A DNA stretch of 64,000 nt from Vandiemenella viatica (GCA_031002005.1 JARYHS010008074.1:273173930-273237929), one strand, 5' to 3'. Positions 46,606 to 58,690 are shown, numbered from the stretch's first letter. Numbers and translations are program-made. The notes: generated from the sequence alone by a model not told the origin.

Positions 46606-49212
46606 CTAGCTGGTACCCACGACTTCGTTCGTGATTGTAAAGAATTCATATTGACAGCTATAGACATCTAACCACCCTAGTGCACGATGGGAGACTCGAT
46701 ACTATTACCACACACAAGTACCAGTCTTCTGCGCTATGTAGTTCCGGCAGCAAGGTAAAATTTACGGATACACACAAGTCTTTGGATGAAACACGAAAAT
46801 ATTCATGATTGACCAATTTCAAACACCATATCTCACACACTCCCACAGTTACCGAATTACGGCCAACGTTGTGATCGATGGGAGACTATGTGTTACTATC
46901 ACACACAAACGCCAGTGATCTGCGATTGATAGTTTTCACTTAAAAGTGATACACCGTGACACATGCGTCTTTGGCAGAAATATGAAATTGCCGCAGGTCG
47001 ACCATTTTCATCCCCCATATCTTCCACACCCCCATAGCTACAGACATCTAACAACCATAGTGCACGACAACAGACACGATTCTACTACCACAAATAAACG
47101 CCAATGCTCTATGCTATGTAGTCGTGGCAGAAAAGTGAAATCTGCGGGAGACACATGCCTTTCTTCGAAATACGAAAATATCCTTGGTCGGCCACTTACA
47201 ACCACCATATCTACAACAGTACCACAGTTTCTGAAATTCGGCCGCTGTTGTGATCGAAAGGTGATTCTATGCTACTACTACACACAAACGCCAGTTATCT
47301 GTGATCTGTAGTTTTCGCTTAAAAGTGATACACCATGACACTTTTGTCTTTGGCAGAAGTATGAAATTGCCACAGGTCGACCACTTTCAACCCCCATTTC
47401 TCCCACACCCCCATAGCTACCGACATCTAACAACCATAGTGCACTACATGAGATACGATTCTACTACCAAACATAAACATCAATGCTCTATGCTATGTAG
47501 TTGTGGCAGAAAAGTGACATATGTGGAGACAGTCGAAATACGAAAATATCCTTGGTCGGCCACTTACAACCACAATATCTACCACAGTACCACAGTTTCT
47601 GAAATTCGGCCGCTGTTGTGATCGAAAGGTGACTCCGTGCTACTACTACACACAAACGCAAGTTATCTGTGATCTATAGTTTTCGCTGAAAAGTGATACA
47701 CCATGACACTTTTGTCTTTGGCAGAAGTATGAAACTGCCACAGGTCGACCACTTTCAAGCCCCATTTCTCCCACACCCCCATAGCTACCGACATCTAACA
47801 ACCATAGTGCACTACATGAGATACGATTCTACTACCAAACAAAAAACACCAATGCTCTATGCTATGTAGTTGTGGCAGAAAAGTGACATGTGGAGACAGT
47901 CGAAATACGAAAATATCCTTGGTCGGCCACTTACAACCACCATATCTACCACAGTACCACAGTTTCTGAAATTCGGACGCTGTTGTGATCGAAAGGTGAC
48001 TCTGTGCTACTACTACACACAAACGCCAGTTATCTGTGATATATAGTTTTCGCTGAAAAGTGATACACCATGACACTTTTGTCTTTGGCAGAAGTATGAA
48101 ACTGCCACAGGTCGACCACTTTCAACCCCCATTTCTCCCACACCCCCATTGCTACCGACATCTAACAACCATAGTGCACTACATGAGATACGATTCTACT
48201 ACCAAACACAAACACCAATGCTCTATGCTATATAGTTGTGGCAGAAAAGTGACATATGTGGAGACAGTCGAAATACGAAAATATCCTTGGTCGGCCACTT
48301 ACAACCACCACATCTACCACAGTTTCTGAAATTCGGCCGCTGTTGTGATCGAAAGGTGACTTGTGCTACTACTACACACAAACGCCAGTTATCTGTGATC
48401 TATAGTTTTTCGCTGAAAAGTGATACACCATGACACTTTTGTCTTTGGCAGAAGTATGAAACTGAAACAGGTCGACCACTTTCAAGCCCCATTTCTCCCA
48501 CACCCCCATAGCTACCGACATCTAACAACCATAGTGCACTACATGAGATACGATTCTACTACCAAACACAAACACCAATGCTCTATGCTATGTAGTTGTG
48601 GCAGAAAAGTGACATATGCGGAGACAGTCGAAATACGAAAATATACTTGGTCGGCCACTTACAACCACCATATCTACCACAGTACCACAGTTTCTGAAAT
48701 TCGGCCGCTGTTGTGATCGAAAGGTGACTCTGTGCTACTACTACACACAAACGCCAGTTATCTGTGATCTATAGTTTTCGCTGAAAAGTGATACACCATG
48801 ACACTTTTGTCTTTGGCAGAAGTATGAAATTGCCACAGGTTGACCACTTTCAACCCCCATATCTCCCACATCCCCATAGCTACCGACATCTAACAACCAT
48901 AGTGCACGACAGGAAAGACGATTCTACTACCACACACAAACACCAAAAGTCTATGTTATGTAGTTGTGGCAGGAAAGAGAAGTATACGGAGATACGAATT
49001 TTTGGTCGAAATATGAAAACGCCCTGCACTGACCAACTTTAATCATTATATCTCCCACATCCCCACAGCTATCGGCATTCGGCCAACGTTGTGCACGACA
49101 GGAAACTCCATGCTACTTCCACCCACAAACATCAGTGATCTGTGCTAGGTAGTGGTGGCTGAAAAGTGAAATATAGGAAAAAACACATCTATTTTTATAT
49201 ATATATAAGATT
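46606..49212. repeat. Tandem array of 183/366-bp units with ctagctgg and TA-tail ends
   Basis: Begins ctagctggtacccacgactt at 46,607 and ends ttttatatatatataag near 49,210. In between, a unit starting gtgatacaccatgacacttt recurs near 46,947, 47,327, 47,693, 48,060, 48,421 and 48,788, spacing about 361-380 bp. Each unit is two related halves of about 183 bp: one has gtcgaccactttcaacccc, the other gtcggccacttacaaccacc. The inner units are far more alike than the outer ones. Frames of 80-100 codons recur in each unit but only because the DNA repeats. Confidence 0.85.
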
Positions 49213-49775
49213 ATTAGAAAATAACAAGTGCAGAGATGTATTTCACAAACTATTATACAACTCTTTTATATTGTAAATTACAATATAGAATAAAGCAGAA
49301 GATATCAAATCTTAAAATAAAGAAATTTCATAAATGTTTGAAATCAATAAACCTCACTAAAGAACGATCAATGAAAAAACAGTAGCTATCTCAAATTATC
49401 CATAGAAAGTTTCTATTAAAAATTATGCACTGTAAATTTTAATGTTAAACAAAATAAAAGTATGAAATTAGTCTATGTTTTTACCTCATTTAAATATCAA
49501 AACTTAACAGTAAATAATATTAATTACATTCAAATAATGTTCGCACAATTTGTTTGTACACAAACATTTTTAACAAAACTAATTCAAATCAAAATTCCCA
49601 CAAATACGCACATATGTATACGGCGAATAATATTCAAACTTCATTCTTTCGTTCACATTCAAAATATGTGTTTTTTTTTTTAAATTGTGATAGAGCACAT
49701 TCACCTGTGGTAATTTCTCCACTCATCTGTGTTTTAATTATTTTCTTTTTTTATTCTTAAAATTCATTGATCGCT
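49213..49775. other. AT-rich interior of the hAT-like element
   Basis: No feature recognised beyond T/A-rich frames without similarity. Confidence 0.4.
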
Positions 49776-49779
49776 ATGT

Positions 49780-50010
49780 CACATTACTTCTGATACATTT
49801 GAGCACAAGCATGAAGTATCGCATGAATGACTTCGTTAGTACTTTGCACAGTTCAAGTAAATTGTTCATTGAGTAAAGTAAATTTAGGTAAATTGTTCGT
49901 ACATTTGATTTACTGCACTGAATATTAATACTTCAGAATAATACCTAATATCACAATCACAGCACACTTAAATAAACTAATTTCAAAACAAACATATGCT
50001 CATTCAATCG
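49780..50010 (+). repeat. Direct repeat, right copy, inside the hAT-like element
   Basis: Partner of 45,085-45,350. Includes caagtaaattgttcattgag, tttactgcactgaatatta and tttcaaaacaaacat. Confidence 0.6.
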
Positions 50011-50384
50011 CTGGTTGAACCTTCCAGCTCCCGCAAATCCGAATAACAAAACATGCGAGTAACAAAACATGTGAGTAATGAAATGAATTTGCGAGTAACA
50101 ATTCGGTACTTCAAGTCAGGTGATGCTACTCAGTAACGGACACATCGTTAACTTTTACAGCTCTACACATTAGAGGCGGGGACAAGGGACTGGGGACAAG
50201 GAATGGGAAAGAATTCGGCCATGGCCTTTTGAAGGAAGCATTCTGGTATTTGCCTGGAGTGATTTGGGGAAACCATGGAAAATCCAAATCTGGATGCCCA
50301 GATGGCGATTCGAACCGGTGTCCTCCCAAATATAAGGCCAGAGGGTTAACCACTTACCCACCACGCTTGGTGGGTTTGTTGGTG

Positions 50385-50740
50385 ATTAGATATGGAAAGA
50401 TATTGGTGTAAGAATTAGGAGTACTGCATGGAAAGGAAAAGATTACCATGACCACAAGCAGGTAGATTTAAGGCACAAGAGTATGAGAAAATTTTCTTTT
50501 GTAGGTAAGGGTGTCAGGAATTGGAATAAGTTACACAAAGAGAAATGATGAATAATTTACCAAAAACACTAAAAGAATTTAAAGTTGAAATTCCTAGAGG
50601 GCAAAATAGGCTGATACAGGAAAGTGGAAATGAGCGAGTAGGGATAATGTCACTGGAGCATAAGCTCCATTGCAATTAAATTAAGCAGATAATTCCAAGT
50701 GTAGTGTATTTAGTATGCAGCCCACTTGTTGGTATTATCA
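50385..50740 (+). pseudogene. CR1/Jockey-like LINE 'A', 3' segment
   Basis: Picks up where 44,864 stops: atatggaaagatattggtgtaag parallels LINE 'B' at 46,301, then GKGVRNWNKLH (50,505), a decayed FKVEIPRGQNRLI equivalent and a 3' UTR gagcataagctccattgc. Together with 43,990-44,864 it forms one LINE copy split by 5.5 kb of later insertions. Confidence 0.75.
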
Positions 50741-50744
50741 TTTC

Positions 50745-51690
50745 AACCTTAATTACCTTACATTTTAGAGTTTTTACAAATATCACAATTCATTTGAAGT
50801 GTTCCTACAAGTCTATAACTTCCTTTACAAGTATTTATCAATAAATAGCAATATTGTGTTACCTCTCATTTTATTTTCAAGCAATCTGCACATTTAATAA
50901 TGTCTAAAGGAAATATATGAATGTACTGCTCAGTATTCAGTGTATTTGCCACAATACTAAGAAGAGATAAATCGAATTGTTTTGCAATGCTCCTTTGCTA
51001 AGCAGGAGTTGACCTAATTTTTCAACAGTGGTGTCTGTCTGGTGAAAGTCAAGATGAACCTCAACAAAATATTGTGTTGCATGCTCAGCCCACACGATAG
51101 CACTTCCAACTTCATATATTTATCCATCATCCATCTGTATGAGAGACAGGAGACTATATTGGTCAGTTCTAGTATTTTATTAATCTAGATTTACATAGTG
51201 GATATCACCAGATCAGAATTGTTGAAAACTTAGCTATTAATGTTCTAAATGGTCACTATGAGTATTGTGAGCATACTTGTTAATCCTTTGGAGTATCAAT
51301 TAATTAATCTCATTAAATCTAACATGGGACAAACGTGAAGTTGACTTTTCATTATAGTTCAGTCAATTTCATTCTAAAAGGTCACAATAGGCCCACTGAG
51401 TCAAACAATTTGGTCCCCACTTAATCTCTCACAGATAATTTCTGTTATTCAATAAATATAACATTACTGAGTTTTTGAAGCTAAAAAATCATGAAAAAGG
51501 GCCATGGTATGATACAACTCCATACTTATGAGAATCACCATATTTAAAATAACAGTTCTCAACTTTTCACCAATGACCAATCTTCGAAACATGTTCATCG
51601 TCTTGGCCTCCATCAAGGCAGAATGAAGCTGTGCTCATTTTCTAACAATACTTATTCAAACATCTTTATGTTGCCACTGCGAGTCTCCCT
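50745..51690. other. Unassigned AT-rich stretch
   Basis: Nothing supportable seen. Confidence 0.4.
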
Positions 51691-51692
51691 TA

Positions 51693-52210
51693 AGGCGTGT
51701 TTCCACTTGAGAGTAAATATTGGCAAGAAGCTCTCAATAGCATAACTAACCAATGGACACATCTTTGAGAGCAGCTCGCAGCGAGTAGTGGGCTACTGCC
51801 TGAGAGCTGACAATAACCGATTTGCTCACTAGCTGACACGTTATTCTTGTGCTGTCTGATAGTAGCTTGCAGAATACGAACAATGTTCAAAAACCTGACA
51901 GCAGAAGCAGCGAGCTTGGCGGGATTTATTAACAGGATAATTAAAAAATGGTCATCAGAAGAAATAAAGGAATTAATTAAAAGCTTTGAAGGCAGAGAAT
52001 TGCCGTGAAATGTATCAATCAGTGTGACAGATTAAAAAAAAAAAATGTTTTGAAGGAAATTGGAGAGACAGTTTCTTGTGCAGGAGATTAAGTTCAAAGT
52101 AAGCTCTACAATTTTAAGAATGCCTACATACAATTTCATAACATTTATTTTCATGAATATCAGTATCTTTTGTAATTATTGTAGATGGATTGTAATGGCA
52201 GAAGAAAGTC
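51693..52210 (+). pseudogene. Harbinger-like fragment with MADF-type ORF
   Basis: aaggcgtgtttccacttgag at 51,693 resembles a PIF/Harbinger end. From 51,893, MFKNLTAEAA, then KWSSEEIKELIKSFEGREL, VLKEIGETVSCAGD and VQSKLYNFKNAY in shifting frames resemble the MADF/Myb-SANT-like DNA-binding protein that accompanies Harbinger transposases. Stops at several places, no partner end found. Confidence 0.45.
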
Positions 52211-52436
52211 CAAAAAAGAAGTATGACTTTACTAACTTTCCAAGGTATATCAAGAAGTGTAAAAAAATAAAAATAGAAAAGTGGAGCAGATGAAAATTAT
52301 TAATGTAAATAACCTTAATTCAATGCCCTGAAGTTCGTAATTCTGTAATTGATTGTTTTTCCCAACACAAAATAATTCAGTAAGTTTAATATAATGGAGG
52401 CTTGAATATGAATCCCCCCAAATTTATGTCAATTAA

Positions 52437-52628
52437 GATTTCTAGAGAGCAAAATAGGCTGGTACAGGAAAGGGGAAATGGGTGAGTAGGGATAATTCCA
52501 CTGGAGCATGTGCTCCATCGCAATTCAATTAAATCAACTCAGTTAATTTCAAGCCCAGTGTATTTAGTACCCAACCCACATGTTGGCGTTGGCGTAGGCA
52601 TTATCATTGCAACCTCCCCCCCCCCCCC
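52437..52628 (+). mobile_element. 3' end of the same CR1/Jockey-like LINE family
   Basis: agagagcaaaataggctggt, ggagcatgtgctccatcgca and catgttggcgttgg parallel 50,595-50,760. Only about 190 bases, then a run of 13 C. Confidence 0.7.
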
Positions 52629-52639
52629 TTGAAAACTTA

Positions 52640-54586
52640 TAACACATTCAAATTTTTCTTTTACTTCCTTTTATTGCTTCATCTACATGAAAGTTAAATA
52701 TTAATGGGGATAGTCCACAACCTTGCCTCTCAGCCTTTTTAAACTAAAGTATACCTTTCGTGAGTCTGTACTTTTATTAGTCACTTAATTCACATAGTGT
52801 TTGTAAAGTATAAACCTCAAAATTTTAGACCTGACTTCTTTAAAATTTTGAACAATCTTTCCCAGCTAGCATTATTAAATCTTTTTCTAAATCAACAAAT
52901 GAATAACAATATCTTTCATTTTTTAACCTGCCTTTTAAGAAATAACCATAAAGCTCAAATTGTTTCTCTTATACCACAGTTTTTCCTAAACCTTAACTTA
53001 TATTTATCTACTAACAAATCTACTATCCTATCTATTCTTCTGTATATTATCTTGGTCGGTAATTTTGAAGCTTGATGTAAGACTACATTCTAAATTTATC
53101 AACTTGTGCTCTCTTTAGAAGTGTGAAAATGAGAAAATGATACTTCTATTAAAATCAGTTTCATTACCTCCCGTTTATTAACTGTTTGAATAATATTTGG
53201 CTTTCTGAAGTTCTGCAGGGATCTCATCAATACCAACTACCTTAAATGATTTAAAAGTTTTGTCAAATTCTGTACTTAAAGCACAATCTCCCAAATCATT
53301 AATATCTTTTTTTCAATACAGTGTTGTTCAATTAATCATCATTATATAGTTTCTCTATGCAGTCCTTCAATCTGTTAGCTCTATTTTCTGAGCTTAAAAA
53401 AGGTTTCCCATCAGCAGCTTTAATGTTTATAGATCGTTTCTTCCTTTCTCCAAAATTTTGTTTGATTTTCTTATCTTCTTCATCATTTATTTTTATTATC
53501 TTTACCTACAATCATTTCTTTTTTTCCTTCTTTCCACTTTTCTTGTGGCCACTTTCCCATTGGTTTTCTGCATGTCAGTACTGATCTCTTCCTACTTCAT
53601 CCTAAGCATTTTTGTGCCTTCTTGCTGGATCCATCAACTTCAAAATTTCTTCTGTTTTCCAAGGTTTACCATTGACTATGTTACTTAAAAATAATGTTTC
53701 TTTATCAGCTTTAATTATTTATCTCTTCAGTTCATTCTATTTTTCCTCAGTTCAAATCCATCCAGAGTTATTTCTTACACCCATGTCTACCATCTCTGCA
53801 ATTTCTTTCCTCACATTAGATTATTTCAATTTGTTCATTTCTGATATGTTCTGCCTGTGTTCTCTTAAATTTCAGTCTGCACTTCATAACAGTCAGGTTG
53901 TTGTCAGAGTATATGTTAGCTCTTGGGTATGCTTTACAGTCTAGAACTTGATTCCCGATTCTATGATTGACCATGATCTAGCTGATGTCTACCTGCATCC
54001 ACTGGATATTTACGGATGTATACCTTTATGTCTGGTTCTTAAATAGTGTATTCACCATGGTGTGTATTTTTTACAAACTTCTAACAACTTTTGCTCATTT
54101 CTTTCTCCTAGACCAAAACTTCCTACAGTATTCCCCTCTTTACCTTCTCCCACTACCGCATTCTGGTCACCCATGATTGTTAGTGTTTCCTCCCCCTTCG
54201 AATATTGGATTAATGCATCAATTAGATCATAGAACTTTGCTATTTCTACATGATCTTCTTGTGACACTAACATATATACTTGTACTAACATGTTTAGAAC
54301 AGGCTTTGTTTCTACCCTCATCAAAATAATCCTATCAATTAACAGTTCATAATAATTCACCCATTTTCCTACTTTCATGTTCATTGTAAATCCTACACCA
54401 CTGACAGCTTTTGTGTCAGTTATTCTATGTTCTTCAGACCAGAAATCTTCTGCACCCTTCCACTTAATCTTACAATCCCAATGACATTTAACTTAAGTAA
54501 TTCCATCTCCCTCTTGAAGTTTTCTAATCTACGTGCCCAATTCAGACTACTAATGCTCCACACACCACCTTGTAGAGAGTTCCTAT
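52640..54586 (-). pseudogene. LINE endonuclease-RT (CFDP2-like), 3' segment
   Basis: Minus strand from high to low: GGVWSISSLNWARRLENFKR (54,540), VQVYMLVSQEDHVEIAKFYD, TIMGDQNAVVGEGKEGNTVG (54,165; GDWN motif with Trp changed to Gln), FLSSENRANRLKDCIEKLYN (53,390), SFVDLEKDLI (52,900) and RQGCGLSPLIFNFHVDEAI (52,720). The endonuclease is of the type often annotated as craniofacial-development-protein-2-like in insects. It stops before the catalytic palm box. Stops and shifts throughout. Confidence 0.78.
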
Positions 54587-56197
54587 TAGGGATGTAACAG
54601 AAGTGCATTATGGAAGTGGAAACAGGAGCAGAAGCAGATGTGTTTGAAAATGATATTTACTACAATAGAATCTTCATTTGACATCTGTTTACTTGTATTT
54701 AATAAAAAGTATCACACGAAATCATGACGTTTAATTTAATACTCAAACTAAATCAATTTGTCAGTAACTTACGTTTAATAAAGTGGAAATAATAACATTA
54801 TTTTTCTAATTACTGTTACCAATATTTGAATGTTTAAAGTGGAAATTTATATTCTAAAAGCAAAAGCCTAAAGACCTTTTCTCCTTTTAAATTGCTTAAT
54901 TTTCATTATATATTAAGGCTCATCCAATGAACAATTGTTCACTAGCAACACTGCTAGGTGGAGCTGATAAAAATCTGCAGACTATTGGTAACAACATGGA
55001 ATATTTGTGATCATTCATTTGCGCCACTTAAGAGGATCTCCTTTTAATGGAAATCTTTGCTGCAGTCTCTATATTTTCAGTATCAGCTGCTCTAACCATT
55101 CCTTTGACTACGTAACAGTGTAGATGCAGTGCTTCAATCGGTGGATGCTACAATCAAAATCTTGACTACCTGGCATTACTTTAATCATAATAGAACCTCG
55201 ATCAGGTACTAAGCAAGGAACTGCATCAAAGTTTATGACCTATTGTTGGAAAAAAAGACTGGAATTTCGGTAAAATAATTTCTTCTGCATGTTGTACTTC
55301 CATAACATCACATTTTAAAATGACTGTCATTTTCCAGAAATCAGGAAATCACTGGTGACTCTGTGAGTGGTCAGAGTAGGTAAAGAAATGACCAAATATC
55401 ATTTGTAGAGTAATTTTTTTACAAATTAACTGTTTAGTTTTGTTTGCTGATCGATTGTACAAATCATCACATACAAATTATGTGGAAAACTGCCATCCTC
55501 ATAATTTATATCAAATCAAAGCAGCATTCGATGGAATCCTATACCCTATCTACAAAATAAAATGGTAAGTTCTGCAAGGCTATCATTTCACCAATTAAAT
55601 GTGATCCATTTCTTTACTTTTTATAAGGCCTTGTTGTATAGTTAATTGCTTTTTTGTTTCAAGGTATGGAGAAGTCTGAGCTTGATATTTATTTTCTTAT
55701 TGCTGCAACTTAAGATCTGCGGTTAGTTTTTCAAACTCTTCTGGATGCATAGATTTCAAATGAATTTTTAAAGCAGTGGCAGTACGCCCTTTACGAAAAT
55801 ATTATTTTTCACATATTTTACATTTTGCCACATATTAAGTTTTTTCAACGAAAAATCACCATCTCAGACTGGTTTTCAGTTTCATTTTGAGAGAGACTTT
55901 ACACACTATTGTACAACAAAATACACTTTATAGTCATGCTACACAATACATGAAACAATCATAAAACAAGAGACCATCGCCACACCGATAGTTGGCCTAT
56001 TATTATTGGTGCTCACAGGGTTGAAGTTAGCATAAACACCACACAACAACCCAGTGGTACCAATTAATTTGATTTACTTTTAGCTTCCATTAAACCTCTG
56101 TCACAAAAGATGCAGAAGTGGAAACAGAAGCAGAAGTTCAAAGTCTTGCAGAACTTCTGCACTTGCGGAAGCAGAAACAGAGCTATGTTAATCCCTA
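54587..56197 (-). mobile_element. hAT element with 8-bp TSD and broken transposase
   Basis: Ends TAGGGATGTAACA and, complemented, TAGGGATTAACA. Flanking octamers GTTCCTAT (54,579-54,586) and GTTCCCAT (56,198-56,205) differ at one base and fit nTnnnnAn. Minus strand: a BED zinc finger (AKCKICEK ... RTATALKIHLKSMHPEEFEK, 55,850-55,720), DCSIHRLKHCI (about 55,160; the 'HRLQL' region), and the hATC dimerisation motif RFLSAPPSSVASE (about 54,970). Frames are broken repeatedly. It split the LINE at 52,640-56,460. Confidence 0.87.
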
Positions 56198-56461
56198 GTT
56201 CCCATACATTCAGATGACTCCTCCACGAGGAGTCCCCACCTAGGGATCTGATGGGGGGACTATTTTACCTTCAGAATGTTTGACCCTGGATGAATCCATC
56301 ATTCTGCAAGGCCTCAAGACACCCTCCAAATCTTTAATGCAGTGATTTCCCAGTGTCTTCTGTGTCTCCATGATGTTGATCATTTCTGATTCATCCACCT
56401 GTAGGTGCCGTTTTAAACCCCTAAGGGCGATACTCCGCCCTCCTTTCAAGCAGTGAATCAT
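56198..56461 (-). pseudogene. LINE (CFDP2-like), 5' segment beyond the hAT
   Basis: 73-codon frame (56,461-56,240) of the pre-endonuclease region and a short decayed part running to the hAT junction. Assignment rests on position and the one-copy TSD, not on a recognised domain. Confidence 0.5.
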
Positions 56462-56469
56462 ACTTTACA

Positions 56470-57840
56470 CTAGAAATTATTCAGCCAATGGAGCATCAGC
56501 TGTGCAAATTGAGTTCACCATGTGAAGGAGAGGTTGATACCTTATAGGAAGAAGCTAGCAGAGTATCAACACCAGATATGTCTTCAAAGGTAAGTCTAAT
56601 CATGTAAATTAATAATTGGACAGGACCATATGATGTTAAAAAAATTTCTCTCTAGTTACTATAAAAATTCCACAACCAGACCATTTACAAAAATCTGCTC
56701 AGAAGAAATTATTGGAATAGGAAAAATATGATGATATTTGAGCAAGTTGCAAGAAATATACAGAGTTTTGAACAACCAATACAGGCTACAAGATTGGTCA
56801 CAACATCAGAAACCCTGAATTATAGTGGAATTATTTATACCTTTGATAGTAGGGAAGCTGGTTTAGGTGGCAGGATCAAGAAAATGGGATAAACCTATTT
56901 AAATAAACCATCATCCTTTCGGTTATGTACATGGTGAGGAACAGTGGCGTTACAATAGGGTTATGGAACAGAGCAAAATGCCATGGGCCCCCCAGCAGGA
57001 GGGTACCCCCAGCCAAAATGGCCTTCCACTCTCCAAAACAGATCCTGCCCACTGTCATCACATGGGACAGTATGGAACTAAAACTGAAGGATGGCACCAT
57101 TCAATGAATTTGTCATGGGTCTCAATGGCACAGTTCTGTCACTGGTGAGGAAGTTCATGGGCAGTATGGGAAACCCCCATAGCATAAGATTTAGTGCACC
57201 TACTGTAAGCAGAAAATGGATGTAGACTACACTGCAAGATAAAAGGTTTTACACAGTTCATTAGCGACTTTTATTGCTACAAGTCACTTACAATTCCAGA
57301 ATAAGGCTGTTAGCTGTTTATTTCCAGTAACAATGTTGCTGTTCTGTGAGTTAATGCTTTTTAAGACACTAATTAATATTTTTAGTAATTTAAAAATGGT
57401 AAAAGGGTAATAAATCATAATATTTAATTGTCTGGATCAAATATTGAATTCTCTCATTCCTCTGCCCCACTCCTAGAGTCCAGGAAAGGACAAGTTACAC
57501 AATATGTGATGTGAAGCCTTATATTTATGTCACCAAACACAATACAACTTGCATATGGTAAGTCCTGCAAATGTTGTACACTAGGGAGAGTTAGCTTAAA
57601 TATACACAAACCACAGCATGTATAATGGGTGTGGTGTTATTTATAGACTTTAATCTATGGAAGTGGCTGGAGAATATATGATGGGGAACTTTCAGCATTC
57701 ACCAATTTTAAGTTTGTATACGGTAGATATGTCAGACATAACCTGGTATTTTAAAGATATGCTCCTACTTGAAATGGCTGTCCTCCTCATAAAGTAAAAT
57801 TTCAAAGATCTAAATATACATTTTTTTAAAATCCCTTAAG
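56470..57840. other. Intron stretch with a repeat end at 56,943
   Basis: cagtggcgttacaataggg at 56,943 and a following ccatgggccccccagcagg resemble one end of the GGCGT-type MITE seen at 45,809. No matching right end found. Rest unassigned. Confidence 0.35.
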
Positions 57841-57849
57841 GAATCTTAC

Positions 57850-57991
57850 TTATTGTCTGGAAGAAAGAAGCTTGACGGGTAGCGGTACCATTCCTTTCCA
57901 GTGCAAACATTAATTGCAATATCTGGAGGGATCCTCTTTTCTGCACTGAGACTATTCAGTTCCATAAATAAATCCACAGGAGCATGATAAC
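57850..57991 (-). CDS. ALG9: ALG9 internal exon (fourth from the end)
   Basis: Exon of the ER alpha-1,2-mannosyltransferase ALG9 (GT22 family, GT-C fold), which adds the seventh and ninth mannoses to the dolichol-linked N-glycan precursor from Dol-P-Man. Read on the minus strand, the acceptor is tttttag at 57,999-57,992 and the donor GTAAGA starts at 57,849. The 142 bases carry two bases of a split Gly codon, 46 full codons and two bases of the next. The product includes YHAPVDLFMEL, NVCTGKEWYRYPSSF and ends LPDN, matching the conserved lumenal region just upstream of WQLQF in ALG9 proteins as I know them. Phase joins exactly to the exon at 33,456 (AA+C gives Asn before Trp). Upstream exons are not in the window. 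Confidence 0.93.
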
Positions 57992-58420
57992 CTAAAAAAT
58001 TTAAGTATTAGGTAAATCAGTCAAAATAAATATAAATTCAATAAATAGATATAACATGAAATCAAAACCCAACAAATAATTAGGTAAAATCTTCAATTCA
58101 AAGAAAACAAATCTATTTTTAAATAAAAAATCTGGTTATTATTATCATTTCATTGACTCACTTCATCGGCTATGTATAACACCACAGAAATCAATGAGAA
58201 TGTTGAAAGAATGGAGGTTCTCTTGCTGTATCAGCTGTATAAAACATAATCAGGTCTTCCACTAAGGGAGTGATTCAATTAGATGTGATGTTTCAAAGTT
58301 GCTCTATTATTTTAGGTTCCTGGTGTGACTTATATAAACTTTACTGGGAAACAGTTGCTGGAGACATACTCAAGAGGAATTAAGAGGGAAGTGGCACATG
58401 AATCAAATTGAGAATGTGCT
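57992..58420. other. Unassigned intron upstream of the ALG9 exon
   Basis: No further ALG9 exon recognised between here and 64,000. Confidence 0.4.
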
Positions 58421-58429
58421 CTGACCATC

Positions 58430-58690
58430 AGCTGGCCATCTCCACCATACGTATCCCCACCATGCCTGCTGCCCACGGCCCTACATTCCCCACCTTGCTT
58501 CTGGTCCCACCACCTCTACAAAGAGATGTGTGCAGCACACATGATCATGATAATACTAGCAATCATTGACCAGTGTGGGTTACAAAAAAGCATTCCTTCC
58601 AGGTACTGAAGTCAAAGAGTGACTTTGAAATGTCACATCAAATTTATGCACTTCCTGGTGGGAATCCTGGTTTTGAGTCAAATCCAAGAC
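58430..58690 (+). repeat. Dispersed repeat, copy 2
   Basis: Partner of 19,840-20,060 in the same orientation; see there for shared segments. Unclassified. Confidence 0.55.

Larger units (their letters stand above)
44912..50165. mobile_element. hAT-like non-autonomous element carrying other insertions
   Basis: Ends TAGAGCTGTAAAAGTAA and, complemented, TAGAGCTGTAAAAGTTAA. Flanking octamers GTCATTAC and CACATTAG match at five of eight bases and fit the hAT duplication pattern nTnnnnAn, allowing for age; the uninterrupted SINE sequence would read ..GGTCATTAG... No transposase. Its interior has two related direct segments near each end and, between them, a MITE, LINE 'B' and a tandem array. Confidence 0.65.
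44866..50380 (-). repeat. tRNA-derived SINE, split by a hAT-like element
   Basis: The A-rich tail end lies at 44,866-44,911 (poly-T then acttatggctttatgcctc) and the body and head at 50,166-50,380. On the minus strand the head shows GGTTCGAATCG as B box (50,310-50,320) and gtggttaaccctctggcc around the anticodon stem. Same family as 34,254-34,492. Everything from 44,912 to 50,165 is inserted DNA. Confidence 0.8.

Noticed and set aside
46946..49042. Repeated 80-120-codon open frames in the tandem array, seemingly conserved
   Set aside because: They are conserved only because the DNA units are. Unit-to-unit changes include frameshifts and no protein family or start context is recognisable.
53357..53944. 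Plus-strand hydrophobic frames of 75-110 codons
   Set aside because: Shadows of the minus-strand LINE endonuclease-RT linker region; T-rich complement gives Phe/Leu-rich frames.
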